Origin: Meandrina meandrites
Taxonomy: Eukaryota; Cnidaria; Anthozoa; Scleractinia; Meandrinidae
Assembly: GCA_963693305.1 (NCBI GenBank)
Contig: OY855906.1
Location: forward strand, 13,043,602 to 13,107,601
Length of the DNA stretch: 64,000 nt
Reading direction: 5' to 3'
In this document: piece by piece, positions 60,956-64,000 of the stretch
Layout of the letters: each line of letters opens with the position of its first letter
Position numbering within the stretch: position 1 is the stretch's first letter
Made by a program: the position numbers and the translations under genes
The notes under the pieces: model-generated
Seen by the model: the letters and a program-made list of their open reading frames with translations, nothing else
Database searches by the model: none
Told to the model about the DNA's origin: nothing

Positions 60956-61112
60956 AGGGTGTATAAATGGGTACCGGCGAATTCACTGCTGGAGGTAACC
61001 CTGCGATGGACTAGCATCCTATCCAGGGGGGAGAAGAAATACTCCTAGTCGCTTCATGCTACGGAAACCGGGATAAGCTTCGGCCTGATGGGCCACTAGG
61101 CTCGTATGCAGA
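60956..61112 (+). mobile_element. tRNA-derived SINE, copy C (3' half)
   Basis: Begins within the body (GGTGTATAAATGGGTACCGG) and matches copy B to GCTCGTATGCAGACTT. The tRNA head is missing. Confidence 0.65.
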
Positions 61113-61226
61113 CTTTATTCTAAAATCAGGAGTAGTAACAAAATAGACGAAAATACAAGGGGAGCTACAAGGGAGGGGGGGAGCGGTTTTCCCACGTCTT
61201 GCCAGATCGATTTAAAAAATGTACCA

Positions 61227-63954
61227 TCATTTCCGCTTGATTGCCCGTATCTTGTAGGGAACTGGAAACTGGGTAATACTAAACAGCCCCTTCATGCTTG
61301 GTGGACTACCATCTTCTTCAGCAATGAAACTGAACTTCTGAAACATGCATGACAGAAACACGAACAGCTCAGCTTTTGCAAGAGGCTCGCCAGGGCAGAC
61401 CCGGCGTCCAGCTCCAAAAGGATAGAAATTGTCCTGGTTGGTGACCAACTTTCCATCCTCGTCAATATGACGGTACGGGTTAAACACTGTGGAGTCTTCC
61501 CAACACATGGGATCCAGATGAACAGATTCCGTGTCAACAAACACGATGGTATCTTTAGGCACACGGTAGCCACACAGTGTCGTATCTGCGAGAGTGAAGT
61601 GTGGAATTGTAAGAGGCACCACGTTTCCAACTCGCAGAGTTTCTATTATGGTCGCATGAATGAGGGGCAGATGGGGTCGATGGTCCAAACGGGGATTCCG
61701 TTCACCGACTACTTCATCTAACTGGCTTTGAATATCCTCTTGGTACTTGGGATAGTTGACCAGGAAGGCTATCGCCCACTTCATTGTGGTGCTTATGGTT
61801 ACGTAGCCGGCAATAAACATATCTTCGATGGTGTTGACCAAGTAGTCATCGGAGAGAAAAGCTTCTCGTTCTTCATTACTCTCGTATTCGGCGTCGTGTT
61901 TGGCGTGAAGGAGACCTGAGATCAAATCTTGTACGGGTTCTTCTGGATCGAAATTTTCTTCTCGCTCTCTTAAGAATATGCGAATGATGTCGAACATTTC
62001 AAAGAAAGGCTTGATAAGGCGATCGTAGGCCTTGATGGGTAGGTACTTTGCCAATGAAATGAAATCTAACATGGCCACCAACTGAGCAGTGTCAGCATCT
62101 GCTACGAGGTCTACGTTGAGCTTCAAAAGTTTGTTCAAATCAGGGTTGGTTGTGTCGTAACCTTCTCCAAACGCCACGCAACAAATAACATTAGCAACAG
62201 CACGCTGCAAGCAATCTGCAGGATCAAAGGGCTTTTGGTGTTGCTGTTCAATAAACCGCACCAGTTGCTCTGCCTGTGTTGCAACTCGGCTTTCTATAAC
62301 GGGAATGTCCGAGAGGTATTGGTGCAAGGCTGTTGTGAATAGTTTGCGATGGAACTTCCATGCAGGGCCATAGTTACTGACGGCGAAGTTTTTTCCTCCT
62401 GTAATTAACAAATGAAAGTCAATTTAAATCCGAAGCAGGATACAAAAAATGTTTTGACATTTTCTTCGCGATATCTATTATTAACTTTTTCTTGTTGATC
62501 ACTGTCTTCCCACCCCACTGTTATCCACTCACGCAGCTGGTCCCTCCCATACTTTTCTGCGTACATTGCTGAGGCTTGTTTGCTTGGCTCTTTTTTTTGT
62601 AGCGCATCACCTGATAATGTTTAATTTAAATTAAAGAAAAAAAGGAGCATTTCCTCTACGATTTGATTGGATCAGGAAATAGCCTATTCACAGTTGTCTG
62701 CTCAGTGACCTGGTAGTGAGGCTGGAGGTGACCTTGCATTGATATAAACCTCATATTTTATCATGTAAATGCAAACTAGTTAACATCAGAATAACTTGAT
62801 TTACAAACCAAAAGCAATGAGGTCTGTATCAAAACAAGGTCAACTCCAGCCTCGCTACCATTCGAAGGAAAGGTCACTGAGCTGACAACTGTAAAATGGC
62901 CTATTTTGTCTTAAAACGTACATCTACCAATTTTAATCATGAGTTTTTAGGATTTTATTCCAAATTTCCCTAAACGCTTCTGTAATTCACTCCCCAAGGT
63001 AGTACTAGTATTAGCATATCAATTTTACTTTCCTATAACGATGATTAGTAGAATTCTACTAGTAAACTAATGCAAATGCTGCAATCTGATCGGCTGATCT
63101 ATTACACAGTAGCATCCATTAGTGTACAGTGGATGAAAGTCGTCTTCAGAATGGGGACATTTTCTCGTTGCTCCGAAGTTTCGGAGGAAGTTAGTTTAGA
63201 AATATTATTGGACAATTCAATTCCCGAGAAGAATGAAAAATTAATTGATGAGTGTGCCTACACAACTGAAAGTTTCAAATGACAATTCAGTCCGGGTGCA
63301 ATTTTTCTAAAGCATGCATATGAGGTTTAATACTAATTCATATCGTAGCAAAATAATTTGAAACTACCATTTCGAAGAAATGAGCTAGAATTGTACTAAA
63401 ACAATTAGATTATTCGCCTTAAGCCTCATCAACAATTACCTTATAGAAATCTCGAGTCATAATTTAATTGTTAAATAGTATATGGTAATGCCAGCCATGT
63501 AGCCACTATGGAATCAAAAGAATACTATGGTAGAACAACCCAACCCAAGTTGGCATGTGAAGCTACCATGACTAGGATGGCGAGTGATCATTATTCCATA
63601 CTGGGATGCTTCTTTGTAATGATTACTAACTTTGGGTGCTTAGTCTGTTGCTTTGTGATTTTGCTCAGTTTTAGCCACTTCCCGCAATCATCCTATATAT
63701 CTCCTTTTCAGATTGCAGTTTACTTGAAGCATGTGGGTTATTGCACCACTGACCTAATGTACCTGCCACCATCAGTCATTCATTAAAAAAACCCACCTAG
63801 TGTTGATGCCACATTAGCATATGTTTGCGGTCTTCCGGCGTAATCAGCAGACTTCTTTACAAGCACTTCCCTAACAGCTTCAGGAGTTGACGCCATCACG
63901 AACTTGTAACTTCCAAGTTTCAGAGAAAAAACTCCGCCATATTTTTGTCTGAGA
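61227..63954 (-). CDS. cytochrome P450 clan-2 gene, copy 3 (exons 2 and 3; exon 1 outside window)
   Basis: Exon 2 63954-63797 (158 bp) and exon 3 62398-61227 (1172 bp) have GT-AG junctions and lengths identical to copy 2. Exon 3 is open to its stop. ETLR and the haem loop FGAGRRVCPG are present. The I-helix reads AGYVTISTT: the conserved acidic residue before the catalytic Thr is Val, and the next Thr is Ile. In P450s the acid-alcohol pair helps proton delivery for oxygen cleavage, so activity may be altered. Opposite orientation to copies 1 and 2. The first coding exon should lie beyond 64000. Confidence 0.88.
62678..62906. repeat. foldback MITE in P450 copy 3 intron
   Basis: AAATAGCCTATTCACAGTTG faces CAACTGTAAAATGGCCTATTT, and CAGTGACCTGGTAGTGAGGC pairs with GCCTCGCTACCA...GGTCACTG. 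The terminal motif resembles the element at 10788-10976. Confidence 0.6.
62907..63796. other. remainder of P450 copy 3 intron 2, no other feature
   Basis: AT-rich sequence. The open frames 63070-63282 and 63508-63786 lie inside the intron and have no recognisable domains. Confidence 0.4.
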
Positions 63955-64000
63955 CTGTAAAATAAGAGAATTATAATACGGTAATAGGCGTTTTCAAAGA

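Noticed and set aside
63508..63786. 92-codon plus-strand frame with a hydrophobic segment
   Set aside because: Lies inside the P450 copy 3 intron with no recognisable family or promoter.

Overview
This window is eukaryotic, from a metazoan genome and most likely an anthozoan cnidarian (coral or anemone). The evidence is intron-split clan-2 cytochrome P450 genes, an intronless divergent rhodopsin-family GPCR, and a dense, diverse repeat load: Penelope, Copia, Polinton, a FLYWCH/MULE remnant, tRNA-derived SINEs, a LINE tail and many foldback MITEs. The anthozoan assignment is inference from this mix; the species cannot be named from sequence alone.

Layout. 0-18.6 kb: two exons of an unrecognised gene (- strand, 1424-2004), a FLYWCH/MULE transposase remnant (3371-4567), a Penelope-like retroelement flanked by inverted pseudo-LTRs (6463-8120), a single-exon GPCR (11014-12330) and several foldback elements. 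18.6-27.1 kb: P450 copy 1 (three exons, + strand), with a 1-nt frameshift in exon 3 and a 1.76-kb TTAA-flanked foldback element in intron 1. 27.1-51.2 kb: a LINE 3' tail, then a Copia LTR retrotransposon on the minus strand. The Copia gag gene is split by a complete 16,990-bp Polinton/Maverick (adintovirus-like) element at 33770-50759. 51.6-55.7 kb: P450 copy 2, with intact frame and canonical splice sites (512 aa). 56.9-61.1 kb: three SINE copies, a Penelope fragment and microsatellites. 61.2-64 kb: P450 copy 3 on the minus strand, with exon 1 beyond the window.

The Polinton is the most notable system. It carries a protein-primed-type family B DNA polymerase, a retrovirus-like integrase, an adenain-like protease, a double-jelly-roll major capsid protein, a penton-like minor capsid protein, an FtsK/HerA-type packaging ATPase, a collagen-shaft fibre-like protein, a parvovirus-VP1-type phospholipase A2 protein, and a set of small proteins. 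All principal frames are open. Its two 172-bp terminal inverted repeats are identical, and each is itself a near-perfect palindrome with an asymmetric centre, like the telomeres of parvoviruses. A 5-bp duplication (GCCTC) inside Copia gag marks the insertion.

Features of the Polinton that I do not recognise as described: (i) six copies of a short palindrome (core AGCAACTGAGTTGCT) scattered through it, five of them inside coding frames without breaking them; (ii) a 19-nt element, ATTTAGAGGAACGCAGCAC-like, in sense orientation upstream of the polymerase and three right-end genes, beside a separate TATATA box directly before the structural genes, which suggests two temporal promoter classes; (iii) a UGA-CUA stop context followed by 75 open codons in the same frame; (iv) a right-end family of small proteins sharing an R(E/K)xxGW motif.

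The P450 paralogs share exon lengths exactly (209/158/about 1172 bp) and matching upstream sequence. They form a local tandem array into which the nested Copia-Polinton composite was inserted between copies 1 and 2.
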